Positions 25,780 to 34,848 of a stretch of DNA of 36,435 nucleotides are shown piece by piece (within the stretch, counting starts at the first letter, position 1; the number at the start of each line of letters is the position of its first letter). Below the pieces are notes generated by a model. It made no database searches. It was not told the DNA's origin and worked only from the letters and a program-made list of their open reading frames with translations. Source of the stretch: Bacteroidetes/Chlorobi group bacterium ChocPot_Mid (GTDB lineage: Bacteria > Bacteroidota > Ignavibacteria > Kapaibacteriales > UBA2268). The translations under genes and the position numbers were made by a program. The stretch is taken from positions 1 to 36,435 of the forward strand of contig RCNQ01000060.1 in the NCBI GenBank assembly GCA_003731675.1, in the 5' to 3' direction.

Positions 25780-26907
25780 TTATCTCAGCATATATAGTTT
25801 ACCGTCATCACATCCGAAATAAATTTTTCTTTCGAAAATCACACAGCCACCAGTGATGGGTCCGCCTGTTTTATAATCGAAATATAATTTTCCAGTTCGT
25901 TTGTCGAGTGCGTAAATTTTATTGCCAAGGTCTCCGAAATACAGGACGGAATCGCAAATAATTGGTGATGAATAAGTCTCTGCATCTGTTTTATATGTCC
26001 ATTTCATTGTTCCGGTTTTCTTTTCAATTGCATAAAATAAATTACCGAAACCACCAACATATACCATGTTTTTATCAATTGCAGGAGAAGAGAACACAGA
26101 GCTTTCTGTAGCACATTCCCATCTTAATGCTCCTGTTTTTGAATTCAGAGCATATACATTTTTTCCCCAAGCACCAAAAAAAACTGTTGAATCATCGAGA
26201 GCAGGAGTTGAAGAGACACCTTCTTTTACCTGATATTTCCATAATTCACTGCCGTCTTTAATTTTCAGAGCATGCATATAACCAAAAGTATCACCAATGG
26301 AACCTATGTACAGTAGAGAATCTTTTAAAGCTGGACTTGAGCGGACTTCAGCTCCAATTTTCACTTTCCACACTTCAGTACCTTTAAGTGCATCCAAAGC
26401 ATAACAGAAACCATCGTTGCCTCCGAAGTAGAGCTTTCCTTTGAACTCCAGCGGAGAAGACCAGATGTAATTATTAGTTTTATATTTCCATCTCAATGAA
26501 CCATCGGTTCTGTTCAGGCAATACATATATTCATCATCGGAGCCGAAAAATATCAAACTGTCATTTAAAAATGGATTACTTGATATGTCCGAACCAACTT
26601 TATATGACCATAGAACTTTATGATTTTTCAAACTTATTGCATAAAGATTATTCGTATTGCCGCCAATGTATAAAATTGAATCATAAATTACAGGAGATGT
26701 TTTTATTGGTTCAATTGTTTTTAGAATGATGCTGTCTTTATTGATTTTTGTAATAGCTTTATCGTCGAAAATTCCCTGTCTTTGTATTCCGTTACGAAAC
26801 ATTGGTACAGTTTTAATTATTTTTACAGGTGGAGCATCACCGCAACCCATAACAAGCATCAAGGCAAATAAAGTCAATGCTTTTATGATTATTATATTAT
26901 TTCTCAT
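25780..26907 (-). CDS. PQQ-like beta-propeller lipoprotein
   Basis: The 375-residue protein has a lipoprotein signal ending VMGC (Cys22), then about seven to eight repeats of the PQQ-like propeller type: each has a pattern such as VWKVKIGAEVRSSPAL, LYIGSIGD and YALDKRTGKLYFDYKTG. Tryptophan-docking motifs (A-W-x-Y/F-K) recur about every 40 residues. BamB is the best known lipoprotein of this fold, but the regular SSPA/YFG repeats here are more like generic PQQ-propeller proteins than true BamB, and no BAM genes are near. A scaffold or binding role is inferred. It is transcribed away from the 606-base gene-free stretch. Confidence 0.83.
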   Translation of the reverse strand: MRNNIIIIKALTLFALMLVMGCGDAPPVKIIKTVPMFRNGIQRQGIFDDKAITKINKDSIILKTIEPIKTSPVIYDSILYIGGNTNNLYAISLKNHKVLWSYKVGSDISSNPFLNDSLIFFGSDDEYMYCLNRTDGSLRWKYKTNNYIWSSPLEFKGKLYFGGNDGFCYALDALKGTEVWKVKIGAEVRSSPALKDSLLYIGSIGDTFGYMHALKIKDGSELWKYQVKEGVSSTPALDDSTVFFGAWGKNVYALNSKTGALRWECATESSVFSSPAIDKNMVYVGGFGNLFYAIEKKTGTMKWTYKTDAETYSSPIICDSVLYFGDLGNKIYALDKRTGKLYFDYKTGGPITGGCVIFERKIYFGCDDGKLYMLR

Positions 26908-27513
26908 AATTTAATTACTTTATTATGAAACATACCTAAAGTTCAAATATAAGAAAATTTATTGAAATGGAAGAAGTCTGAAGCAATGATTAATCTGATT
27001 GAATGAAAACATTGATTACCGTTCAATTATTGTACTAAGTTGTAAATAGTAGGTAAAAATGAGCATTTTGTAACTATTTTTATTCATGTGATTTAAAAAC
27101 TTCCATAAAATATTTGTACCAATTGTACCGAGTTTTTGCAATTTTCATTTTCCTAGGTCAGTTATCTGTTTTCTGTTAATTCATACAACATTAAATTATA
27201 TTGCAAAGAACATGCTGAACAAAATTAAGGGATGGGAATGAAACGTAATTTATTTTATTTTGAAATGGTTTTTATTTTGTTTTCGGTGAGAACGTGAAAA
27301 AGCGAAACGTGAAACGAAAGACAGAAGTCAGGAGACAGAAGTCAGGAGACAGAAGTCAGGAGACAGAAAATAGAAGATAGAAAATTTAGAATTCAAGTCA
27401 AATTTTCCATCTTTCAAAATATTGAAAATATTATTTGGAAATGTGAGAAATATTTCGTAAATAGAAAAAATATTTATTAACAAAATTTATTAATAATTTT
27501 TAAGGAGGATGTT
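26908..27513. other. 606-base gene-free region with tandem repeats
   Basis: No ORF worth calling or RNA gene was recognised. From about 27290 the plus strand becomes purine-rich, with GAACGTGAAAAAGCGAAACGTGAAACG-like repeated words followed by the 14-bp array at 27319-27368. The last 100 bases are very AT-rich and end in a perfect AAGGAGG. The region must hold the promoters of the divergent genes at 26907 and 27514. Confidence 0.6.
27319..27368. repeat. 14-bp tandem repeat (AGACAGAAGTCAGG, 3.6 copies)
   Basis: Three exact copies (27319-27332, 27333-27346, 27347-27360) and a partial copy (27361-27368) stand head to tail. The unit resembles two related heptads (CAGAAGT and CAGGAGA). A degenerate purine-rich tail (AGAAAATAGAAGATAGAAAA) follows. 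There are no spacers, so it is not CRISPR. Confidence 0.92.
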
Positions 27514-28128
27514 ATGATATTTCCCGGTGGCTGGAACGATTTGGTAGTGCAAGAACCAAAGCGAATAAAACCAATCATCTCAGTTGCACAAATCCACGAT
27601 GGCTCTGCTTATTACAATGGTGAAGTTGTTCTTAGTTCAGAATATTTTTTACCTTCAGGTGGCAGTTGGACAAGTAACCCCTTTGTCTTAACAGACGAAC
27701 CAAAAGTTGTTGCCGTTAACAGTGGTATATTCTTTAATGAAGGTTTTAGGGCAATGGCTATGAATCAACAAACCAAAATGTCGAATATAAGCGATGCACC
27801 ACCACCTATGAGCAATTTACTTTTTTTATATGGTAATAAAAATGGTGATTTGAAATATAGAATTGAAATCTATATAAACTTTGGTTTAAGCGAATTTCCT
27901 TATGTGGAATTGTCGGTAATGGAGAATGCTGCAGGTACAGGTGGAGCAAATGGTGTTGTCGAAGTATTTCGTTTTGAAAAATCGAATTTTACCGGATTAC
28001 ACACATTGCATCTGTTTTTCGACAATTATTTTGGTCATGTAAATCTAGGATTAAGAGCAGAAGATTCACTTTCTAATTCATCAATATTTGAGATGAAATG
28101 CGTCATATTGGATGCTGAAACTATCTAA
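27514..28128 (+). CDS. Unrecognised 204-residue protein, first gene of a three-gene unit
   Basis: I do not recognise this protein. It has no signal peptide or membrane segment, one Cys (in EMKCVIL), and alternating hydrophobic strands (YRIEIYINFG, YVELSVMEN, GVVEVFRFE, HLFFDNYFGHVNLGLRAE), suggesting an all-beta fold. It has a perfect AAGGAGG Shine-Dalgarno (27502-27508), five bases before the ATG, which is rare in this window. Row counts of 27 (27661-27720) and 28 (27901-27960) G/C in 60 are high for the window. The next gene starts 11 bases after its stop and the two are surely cotranscribed. A protein with no leader placed before a T9SS cargo could be a cytoplasmic partner or a non-classically exported protein; nothing decides this. 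Confidence 0.75.
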   Translation: MIFPGGWNDLVVQEPKRIKPIISVAQIHDGSAYYNGEVVLSSEYFLPSGGSWTSNPFVLTDEPKVVAVNSGIFFNEGFRAMAMNQQTKMSNISDAPPPMSNLLFLYGNKNGDLKYRIEIYINFGLSEFPYVELSVMENAAGTGGANGVVEVFRFEKSNFTGLHTLHLFFDNYFGHVNLGLRAEDSLSNSSIFEMKCVILDAETI

Positions 28129-28139
28129 AGGAGAACTCC

Positions 28140-28892
28140 ATGAACACTTATTACAATAGTTCTCCGAGTATTGATATGATTTTGCCAAAACCAAAATCAG
28201 CAACATCTTCAAAACCGGGATGTGTTAATTGCGGTTTGGATATAATTTCACCGGGTATAACAAAAACCGATATCTTGAATTCACCAAGTTACCAGTTAAT
28301 AATGGGTGATCAATTGATGAGTACTCTACATCCCAATAAACCACCATGGTATAATCTTGAGCTTTGGATTTCTGAATTATTTTGGAGTGATGATGCTTCA
28401 AAATGGAAATGCTTAAAATTCGACAAAGAAAGAAAAAGATGGTATTATGATAATAGATATGAATTAGATGCTAGGCCAGTAGTAGTAAAATATCAAGTAT
28501 CTGAATTAGACGGTATGAAAATTTCTTCAGGTTCATTGATTATACAAAATATGACAAAAGTTCAATCTGATACCGAACACGGTCTAGACGCGACTAGGAA
28601 ATTTCCTATTAGAGTACCAACAGATAGAAGAGTTAAAATTGATATTTGGATTATTCTTCCATGTGGTGTTTGTTGTAATATTGATATAGAACATTCACAA
28701 CCTGGTAAAAAAAGAACAATTCATAGAGAATTTACTTTTAATTATGATGATTATGTCATTGAAGAAGAAAGAAAAAAATTTGGAATTTGGGTAATTGAAA
28801 GATCAGTTGTTCATGATTATGATGATATGGGTTGTATTGATGATCATAATTGTCCAATGCCAGAAACAAAGATTCCAGATCCGATTGAATAA
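28140..28892 (+). CDS. Unrecognised Cys-rich 250-residue protein, second gene of the unit
   Basis: I do not recognise this protein. It lacks a signal peptide. Cysteines cluster in a way that suggests metal binding or disulfides: CVNC at 28-31, CGVCC at 175-179, and Cys232 and Cys238 flanking His236 (GCIDDHNC). The middle is rich in Trp and Tyr (PWYNLELWISELFWSDDASKW, RKRWYYDNRYE), and DGMKISSGSLIIQNMTKV looks like a beta-hairpin. An AAGGAG (28128-28133) overlaps the stop of the previous gene and lies six bases before the ATG, indicating coupled translation. G/C falls to 17 and 14 in 60 (rows 28441-28500, 28741-28800), far below the previous gene. The signal-peptide-bearing third gene starts 30 bases after its stop. 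Confidence 0.75.
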   Translation: MNTYYNSSPSIDMILPKPKSATSSKPGCVNCGLDIISPGITKTDILNSPSYQLIMGDQLMSTLHPNKPPWYNLELWISELFWSDDASKWKCLKFDKERKRWYYDNRYELDARPVVVKYQVSELDGMKISSGSLIIQNMTKVQSDTEHGLDATRKFPIRVPTDRRVKIDIWIILPCGVCCNIDIEHSQPGKKRTIHREFTFNYDDYVIEEERKKFGIWVIERSVVHDYDDMGCIDDHNCPMPETKIPDPIE

Positions 28893-28922
28893 TGTGTAAT
28901 ATTGAATTATTTTCCGAATGCT

Positions 28923-30074
28923 ATGAAAAGAATTTCATTAGTAATATTATTATTTGTTTATTATAATTTATATTCACAAATAACGTTCGAATCTGAATCA
29001 GACAAAAATTGCTATTACAATTTTCTTAATAATGATATTAAAATCGAAGAAGGATTAATTAAAAATGAGAAAGAAATTTCTACAAATTCTGATACTTTGG
29101 AATTTGAAATACTTGATTCATTTGATTTGCATCGAGATCATTTGCATGATTTAACTTATGGTGATGGATTTTTATGGATTATAAGAAGTAATGAATCTGA
29201 ATATGATACAATATTTAAAATTAATCCTGTTAATGGAGAGATTGTTAATTTGTATCAAATACCCCTTCCTTTGTCTTACTGGTCGCAAGGTTTAGCATGG
29301 GATAGTACGTCTTCAGGTGGTCCATACTTTTGGTTTACAACTGATAATCCAAAAAATGAAATATATCAAATGAAAGTTTCTGATTTTGAAATAATTAAGA
29401 GATTTAAATCACCAGAAATTTATTCATATGGCATAGATTTCCTAGATAGTTGTGTCTGGATTACAGTAAGTGGAAATAATGCTAAGCTATTTAAATTTAA
29501 TATAATTACAGAAATCTTTGATACTATTATTAATTTAATAGAGAACTCTAATAGGTTTTGTTTTAGTAGTAAAAAATCGTTAATTTGGGTACATCAACAT
29601 AATTTTCCCTTCAATATGAATTTAGTGTTTCTATTGGATATAAAAACAGGGTTATCTTTAAAATGTTACAGAACACCACTAATAAATTTTGCCGGAATAA
29701 CGATTGATAAGAATTCTTTAAATGGACCATTTCTATGGTTTTCAGATTTTAGAACTGGCATGATTTATAAAGTTAAAGAACCTATTATCAATAGTATTGA
29801 CACAAATATTATTCAAAGAAACAATATTACTATTATTACAAACCCATTTGAAGACGAAGCAACACTTAAAATAGAAATCCAAAATAGTTCATTAGTCAAG
29901 TTAGATGTTTTCGATTTACTTGGCAAAAAAATTATTAATTTAGTTGATGAATATCTCAAATCTGGAACTTATGAATTCACTTTCGACGGCTCTTCTTTAG
30001 CCAGCGGTGCATATTTCTTAGTCCTGCAGGCAGACGGAAAAGTGGAAACAGGTAAGTTGGTTTTGATTAAGTGA
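28923..30074 (+). CDS. Secreted propeller-like protein with T9SS type A sorting domain
   Basis: The ATG at 28923 gives MKRISLVILLFVYYNLYSQ, a clear signal peptide; a TTG at 28902 in frame was rejected. The body (about 20-300) has blade-like repeats: LTYGDGFLWIIRSN, GLAWDSTSSGGPYFWFT, YGIDFLDSCVWITVSG and GITIDKNSLNGPFLWFSD, suggesting a beta-propeller that may bind a surface ligand. The last 75 or so residues (NPFEDEATLKIEIQ to GKLVLIK) are a type A T9SS C-terminal domain, so the protein should be exported through the outer membrane and anchored or released. G/C is 13 and 12 in 60 in the body (29461-29580) but 30 in 60 in the last row of the sorting domain (30001-30060). It ends 21 bases from the converging helicase gene. 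Confidence 0.85.
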   Translation: MKRISLVILLFVYYNLYSQITFESESDKNCYYNFLNNDIKIEEGLIKNEKEISTNSDTLEFEILDSFDLHRDHLHDLTYGDGFLWIIRSNESEYDTIFKINPVNGEIVNLYQIPLPLSYWSQGLAWDSTSSGGPYFWFTTDNPKNEIYQMKVSDFEIIKRFKSPEIYSYGIDFLDSCVWITVSGNNAKLFKFNIITEIFDTIINLIENSNRFCFSSKKSLIWVHQHNFPFNMNLVFLLDIKTGLSLKCYRTPLINFAGITIDKNSLNGPFLWFSDFRTGMIYKVKEPIINSIDTNIIQRNNITIITNPFEDEATLKIEIQNSSLVKLDVFDLLGKKIINLVDEYLKSGTYEFTFDGSSLASGAYFLVLQADGKVETGKLVLIK

Positions 30075-30094
30075 TACTTGGAATTTCTATGATA

Positions 30095-32347
30095 TCACAC
30101 CTTCTCCAGCTTTGCAAACTGAAGCATGAGGACTTTTTTGCCTACTGAGTTGAACTGCACTACTGCTTTGGCATTATTGCCCTCGCCTGCCATAGCAAGA
30201 ATTTTGCCTTTTCCGAATTTGGAGTGCAGTACCATGTCGCCTGTCTTAAAATTGAATTCATCAGATGGAACAGTATTATCATTTGTTTGTTTTCCTGAAG
30301 GAAATACAATTTGTTTTTTCTTTTCGGAATTCAAAAAATTATTCAGGATATCTGGTTTCGGTTCATTCCTTTTTGTTAAAGCTGAAAGACTTTGCAGATA
30401 TTTTCTGTCAATTTCGTTAATAAAATGTGAGGGTGCATTTTCAATGTAGCTACCGAATCGCATTCTTCGTTGTGCATAGGTTAAAAATAACTTTTGTTCG
30501 GCTCTTGTAATTCCAACATAAAACAATCTTCTTTCTTCTTCCTCTTCATCTTTGTTCATATCGGTTCTGCGGAGAGGGAAAAGACCTTCTTCAAGCCCTG
30601 CTATGATAACAACAGGGAACTCCAATCCTTTTGCAGAATGCAAGGTCATCAGCTTAACCTGATTTTGCGATAAATCTTTTTCGTCAATGTCTGTCATTAA
30701 TGTCATTTGTTGTAGATAATCGTCCAATGTAGCATCAGGTTCGCGTTTGAGGAACATGGATATATCTGATAGGACTTGTTGAATGTTATTCCATCTGTCT
30801 TGTGCTTCGCTTGTTCCCATTTCCTGATACATTTGGAGCAAGCCTGTTTCTTCGATATAATCAATAGCGAGTTGTGCCGGATTAACTGAATTTTTCAGAT
30901 TAATGTATTTTTGAATCATCATAGCAAAATTCATTGCTGAATTAATAGCTCTTGATTGCAGATTGATATTTCGTTCTGATTGATAGAATGCATCGAACAA
31001 AGATATTTTATGAGCTCTTGCATATTCTGTAATGTGTCTGATTGATGTAGAACCTAAACCACGGGGAGGTTCATTGACTACACGTAGCAATGATTCTTCG
31101 TCCAGTTGATTGTAAAGTAATTTCAAGTATGCGAGTGTATCTTTGACTTCTTTACGTTTGTAAAATGATATACCTCCGATTATAATGTAAGGAAGATTGT
31201 GTTTCCTGAAAGCATTTTCAAGAGCGAGTGATTGAGCATTGGTTCTGTACAAAACGGCAAAATCCTTGTTGGAATACTCGCTGTTTTCCTTTGTAAGAGA
31301 TTTGATTTTTTCTACAATATCTTCAGCTTCGAACCTTTCATCTAAACTTGATATGACTTGTATCAATTCACCTTCGGGATTGTCTGTCCAAAGTTTCTTT
31401 TTCATTTGCCGCAAATTGTTTTTTATAACGGAGTCTGCAGCAGCCAGAATTATTTTTGTAGAGCGGTAGTTTTGTTCCAATCTGATGACTGTAGCATCTG
31501 AATAGTCTTTTTGAAAATCGAGAATATTTCTAATATCGGCACCTCTCCAGCCATATATGCTTTGAGCATCATCACCGACTACACAGATATTTTTGTGTTT
31601 TCTTGCGAGCAGATTGATAATAACATATTGAGCGCGGTTAGTGTCCTGATATTCGTCAATCAATAAGTATTTGAATTTGTTTTGATATTTTTCAAGGATA
31701 TCAGGATTTTTTTGGAGTAATCGTATCATATTCAAAAGTAAGTCATCAAAGTCCATAGCATTGGCTTGCTTCAAACGCTTTTCGTATCTTTCAAAGACGA
31801 AACCAGTTTGCTTGTCAATGATATTATCGGCAGTATTTTGGTAAACATCCCAATCAATCATGCGGTTTTTTGCCGAAGAAATCCTGTGTCTGATACCTTG
31901 AGGATTGAATTTTTGGTGGTCAATATTTTCTTCATTCAATATTTTTTTTATTAAGCTTAAAGAGTCATCTGTGTCGTAGATAGAAAAGGAACTTGAATAA
32001 GACAATAGCTCAGCTTCAAATCTTAGGATTTTTGCAAAGACTGAATGAAAAGTTCCAGCCCAAATTTTTTTGGCAGAATCTTCGGAGACTATTTTAGCAA
32101 TTCTGCCTTGCATTTCTCTTGCTGCTTTGTTGGTAAAAGTCAAAGCCAAAATGTTATATGGAGCAACACCATTTTCAATAAGATGTGCAACACGATGAGT
32201 AAGGACTCTGGTTTTACCGCTACCTGCACCTGCAATTACAAGGAGAGGACCTTGTATGTGTTGAACGGCTTTTACTTGTTCAGGGTTTAGTCCCTTAAAT
32301 ATATCTGAAGGATTACTATCTGTATTTTTTACGAGTTTTAATGCCAA
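30095..32347 (-). CDS. UvrD/PcrA-type superfamily 1A DNA helicase
   Basis: The 750-residue protein is a 3'-5' DNA helicase for repair and replication restart. Q-motif LNPEQVKAVQ (20-29), Walker A GAGSGKT (40-46), motif II DEYQD (231-235), motif III VGDDAQSIYGWRGADI, motif IV-V LMTLHSAKGLEFPVVIIAGLEEG and motif VI RRLFYVGITRAEQKL are all intact. The C-terminal 55 residues (FKTGDMVLHSKFGKGKILAM...) form the Tudor-like domain by which PcrA/UvrD proteins bind RNA polymerase. Length and order fit PcrA/UvrD rather than Rep. It is convergent with the T9SS cargo gene and divergent from the GlyRS gene. Confidence 0.95.
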   Translation of the reverse strand: MALKLVKNTDSNPSDIFKGLNPEQVKAVQHIQGPLLVIAGAGSGKTRVLTHRVAHLIENGVAPYNILALTFTNKAAREMQGRIAKIVSEDSAKKIWAGTFHSVFAKILRFEAELLSYSSSFSIYDTDDSLSLIKKILNEENIDHQKFNPQGIRHRISSAKNRMIDWDVYQNTADNIIDKQTGFVFERYEKRLKQANAMDFDDLLLNMIRLLQKNPDILEKYQNKFKYLLIDEYQDTNRAQYVIINLLARKHKNICVVGDDAQSIYGWRGADIRNILDFQKDYSDATVIRLEQNYRSTKIILAAADSVIKNNLRQMKKKLWTDNPEGELIQVISSLDERFEAEDIVEKIKSLTKENSEYSNKDFAVLYRTNAQSLALENAFRKHNLPYIIIGGISFYKRKEVKDTLAYLKLLYNQLDEESLLRVVNEPPRGLGSTSIRHITEYARAHKISLFDAFYQSERNINLQSRAINSAMNFAMMIQKYINLKNSVNPAQLAIDYIEETGLLQMYQEMGTSEAQDRWNNIQQVLSDISMFLKREPDATLDDYLQQMTLMTDIDEKDLSQNQVKLMTLHSAKGLEFPVVIIAGLEEGLFPLRRTDMNKDEEEEERRLFYVGITRAEQKLFLTYAQRRMRFGSYIENAPSHFINEIDRKYLQSLSALTKRNEPKPDILNNFLNSEKKKQIVFPSGKQTNDNTVPSDEFNFKTGDMVLHSKFGKGKILAMAGEGNNAKAVVQFNSVGKKVLMLQFAKLEKV

Positions 32348-32588
32348 TTTTAAATTTCCATATAATTAAATTATACAATTTAAAAACAAACAATGAATAA
32401 AAAGAAAGATTGAATAACTTGTGAAAAAATTATAAAATAATCAGAAAAAAAATTATTGAAGATAAAAGCTGTGAAAAAAGGTACAAAATTACAACTTTAC
32501 TGATATTTTCTGTACTGCAAATACAATATATTTGCTAATTTTATAATCTTTAAAATTACAGAATTACAAAAAGTATAAGGTGAAAAAA

Positions 32589-34013
32589 ATGTACAATCTG
32601 GATACTATTATATCATTGGCAAAAAGGAGGGGACTGGTTTTTCAATCTTCAGAGATTTATGGTGGTTTGAATGGATGCTGGGACTTTGGTCCTTTGGGTG
32701 TAGAACTATTGAAGAACATCAAGGAAGAATGGTGGAAAGCTATGACTTACAGAGAGGATATAGAAGGTATAGATGCCTCGATTTTAATGCATCCACGCAC
32801 ATGGGAGGCAAGCGGGCATATCAGCCAGTTCACCGACCCGATGATTGATAATAAGCAAAGTAAACTCAGATATAGAGCGGATAATTTGATTGAAGAATTC
32901 ATTGATAAACTTCGTAAGAAGAAAAAAAATGACAAAGCAGATGAGCTGGAAAAAAAGCTGGCTTCGGCAAAAGAGCCTGAGGATTATTATAACTTAATTG
33001 TTGAATATGAAATCTCCGACCCGGTATCAGGGAGTAAAGAATGGACTGAAGTAAGACACTTCAATCTAATGTTCAAGACTTTCATTGGTCCTGTTGAGGA
33101 TTCATCTGCGGTGGTTTATTTGCGACCTGAATCAGCTCAGGGAATTTATCTTAATTTCAAAAATGTAATGGATACAGCACGGCAAAAAGTGCCTTTTGGT
33201 ATTGCTCAGATTGGTAAAGCTTTCAGGAATGAAATAAATACTAAGAATTTTTTGTTCCGCACACGAGAGTTTGAGCAAATGGAAATGCAATACTTTGTAA
33301 AGCCCGGAACAGAGATGCAATGGTACGATTACTGGAAGCAACAGCGTTGGGATTGGTATATTAAAATGGGAATAAATCCTTCATCATTGAAGTTTAAAGC
33401 TCACGAAAAATTAGCTCACTATGCCAACAGAGCTGACGATATAGAATATTTTTTTCCATTTGGCTGGGGTGAAATTGAAGGAATTCATTCGAGAACTGAT
33501 TACGATTTGAGTCGTCATCAGGAATTTTCCGGTAAGAAGCTGGAATATGTGGATACAGTCAATCAGGAACGTTTTACACCTTTTGTAGTTGAGACTTCCG
33601 GGGGAGTTACACGTTCATTTATGGCTTTTTTATGTGATGCTTACAAAGAAGAAGAAGCTCCTGATGCAAATGGTAAAATGGAAATGCGGGCAATTCTGAA
33701 ATTTTCTCATAAACTTGCACCAATCAAAGCCGCTGTATTTCCATTGGTCAACAAAGATGGAATGCCTGAAAAAGCAGAGTTGATATACAAAGATTTGCAA
33801 AAAAGATTTAAGGTTACTTACGATACTTCAGGTGCTATAGGGCGCAGGTACAGACGTCAGGACGAAATAGGCACTCCGTTTTGTATAACAGTTGATGGTC
33901 AAACATTTGAAGATGATACCGTAACAATACGTGACCGTGATTCAATGGTTCAGGAAAGAATTTCTTCATCAAGAGTAACGGAATATATCAATGAGAAGTT
34001 GATAAATTGCTGA
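32589..34013 (+). CDS. glyQS: Glycyl-tRNA synthetase (dimeric, eukaryote/archaeal-like type)
   Basis: This class II synthetase charges tRNA-Gly. The 474-residue single-chain form corresponds to the alpha2 type. The start is ATG at 32589 with AAGGTG six bases upstream; an in-frame GTG at 32580 overlaps that Shine-Dalgarno and is less likely. Family marks are MYNLDTIISLAKRRGLVFQSSE, YGGLNGCWDFGPLG, motif 2 FRNE (212-215) in IGKAFRNEI, QMEMQYFVKPGTE, and motif 3 ETSGGVTRSFMAFLCDAY. The C-terminal anticodon-binding domain follows from APIKAAVFPLV. A run of 241 AT-rich bases separates it from the divergent helicase; no T-box or riboswitch was seen. Confidence 0.96.
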   Translation: MYNLDTIISLAKRRGLVFQSSEIYGGLNGCWDFGPLGVELLKNIKEEWWKAMTYREDIEGIDASILMHPRTWEASGHISQFTDPMIDNKQSKLRYRADNLIEEFIDKLRKKKKNDKADELEKKLASAKEPEDYYNLIVEYEISDPVSGSKEWTEVRHFNLMFKTFIGPVEDSSAVVYLRPESAQGIYLNFKNVMDTARQKVPFGIAQIGKAFRNEINTKNFLFRTREFEQMEMQYFVKPGTEMQWYDYWKQQRWDWYIKMGINPSSLKFKAHEKLAHYANRADDIEYFFPFGWGEIEGIHSRTDYDLSRHQEFSGKKLEYVDTVNQERFTPFVVETSGGVTRSFMAFLCDAYKEEEAPDANGKMEMRAILKFSHKLAPIKAAVFPLVNKDGMPEKAELIYKDLQKRFKVTYDTSGAIGRRYRRQDEIGTPFCITVDGQTFEDDTVTIRDRDSMVQERISSSRVTEYINEKLINC

Positions 34014-34059
34014 GGATAATCAATTTTTGATAATTAAATAATCATTTAAAGTTATTCGT

Positions 34060-34848
34060 ATGGAAATTAATTTAAATAATAGAACTGCTTTGGTATGCGG
34101 GAGCAGTCAGGGTATCGGTAAGGCGATTGCATTTCAATTTGCGAAAGTTGGTGCAAATGTAATTATGGTAGCAAGAAATGAAGATTTGCTGAGGGAAAAT
34201 TTAAGGTTACTTACAAACAACGGTTCACAAAATCATTCATTTGTCAGAGTGGATTTTTCTGAACCTGAAAGAACTGTTGGGAAAATTGAGGAACTTGTTG
34301 TTATGAATGGGCATATTGATATTTTAATTAATAACAGTGGAGGACCTGCACCAGGTAAAATCGGCGATGCTAAAATTGAGAGTTTAAGAGATGCATTCAA
34401 TCAGCATATAATTACTTCACAGATGATTGCCCAAAAATTGATACCTGGTATGATTTCCAATAAGTTCGGGAGAATAATTAATATTGTCTCAATTGGAGCA
34501 AAGCAACCTATTGAAAATTTGGGAGTATCTAATGTAATTCGAGGAGCAATGGCAAGTTGGGCAAAAACATTATCACGAGAATTAGCTCCATTTGGAATAA
34601 CGGTAAATAACATATTACCGGGTTACACCTTAACAGAAAGATTAACATACCTTTTTCAAACGAGAGCAAAGCAACAAGGGAAAAGTTTCGAAGAAATATC
34701 TGATGTAATAAAAGCCAGTATTCCTGCTGGAAAGTTTGCTGAACCTGAGGAATTAGCTTATGCCGCATGTTTTCTTGCTTCTGATTATGCGTCTTATATA
34801 ACAGGAATTAATTTACCGGTTGATGGTGGCTTTTTGAGTTGTCTTTGA
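34060..34848 (+). CDS. SDR family oxidoreductase with altered active site
   Basis: The 262-residue protein has the SDR fold: cofactor loop GSSQGIG (14-20), NNSGG for the adenine-side NNAG motif, and the closing PVDGGFLSC. Ser144 occupies the catalytic serine place, but the Tyr-x-x-x-Lys pair is replaced by Ser157 and Arg161 in GVSNVIRGAMASWAKTL. The 13-residue spacing shows this is the true alignment. A group of FabG-like SDR proteins shares the SN..R pattern, so the change is a family trait and not a mutation; normal carbonyl reduction is doubtful. It lies 46 bases after the GlyRS gene and may be cotranscribed. Confidence 0.85.
   Translation: MEINLNNRTALVCGSSQGIGKAIAFQFAKVGANVIMVARNEDLLRENLRLLTNNGSQNHSFVRVDFSEPERTVGKIEELVVMNGHIDILINNSGGPAPGKIGDAKIESLRDAFNQHIITSQMIAQKLIPGMISNKFGRIINIVSIGAKQPIENLGVSNVIRGAMASWAKTLSRELAPFGITVNNILPGYTLTERLTYLFQTRAKQQGKSFEEISDVIKASIPAGKFAEPEELAYAACFLASDYASYITGINLPVDGGFLSCL

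Noticed and set aside
27319..27368. Possible CRISPR array
   Set aside because: The 14-bp copies are directly adjacent without spacers, and no cas genes are present.
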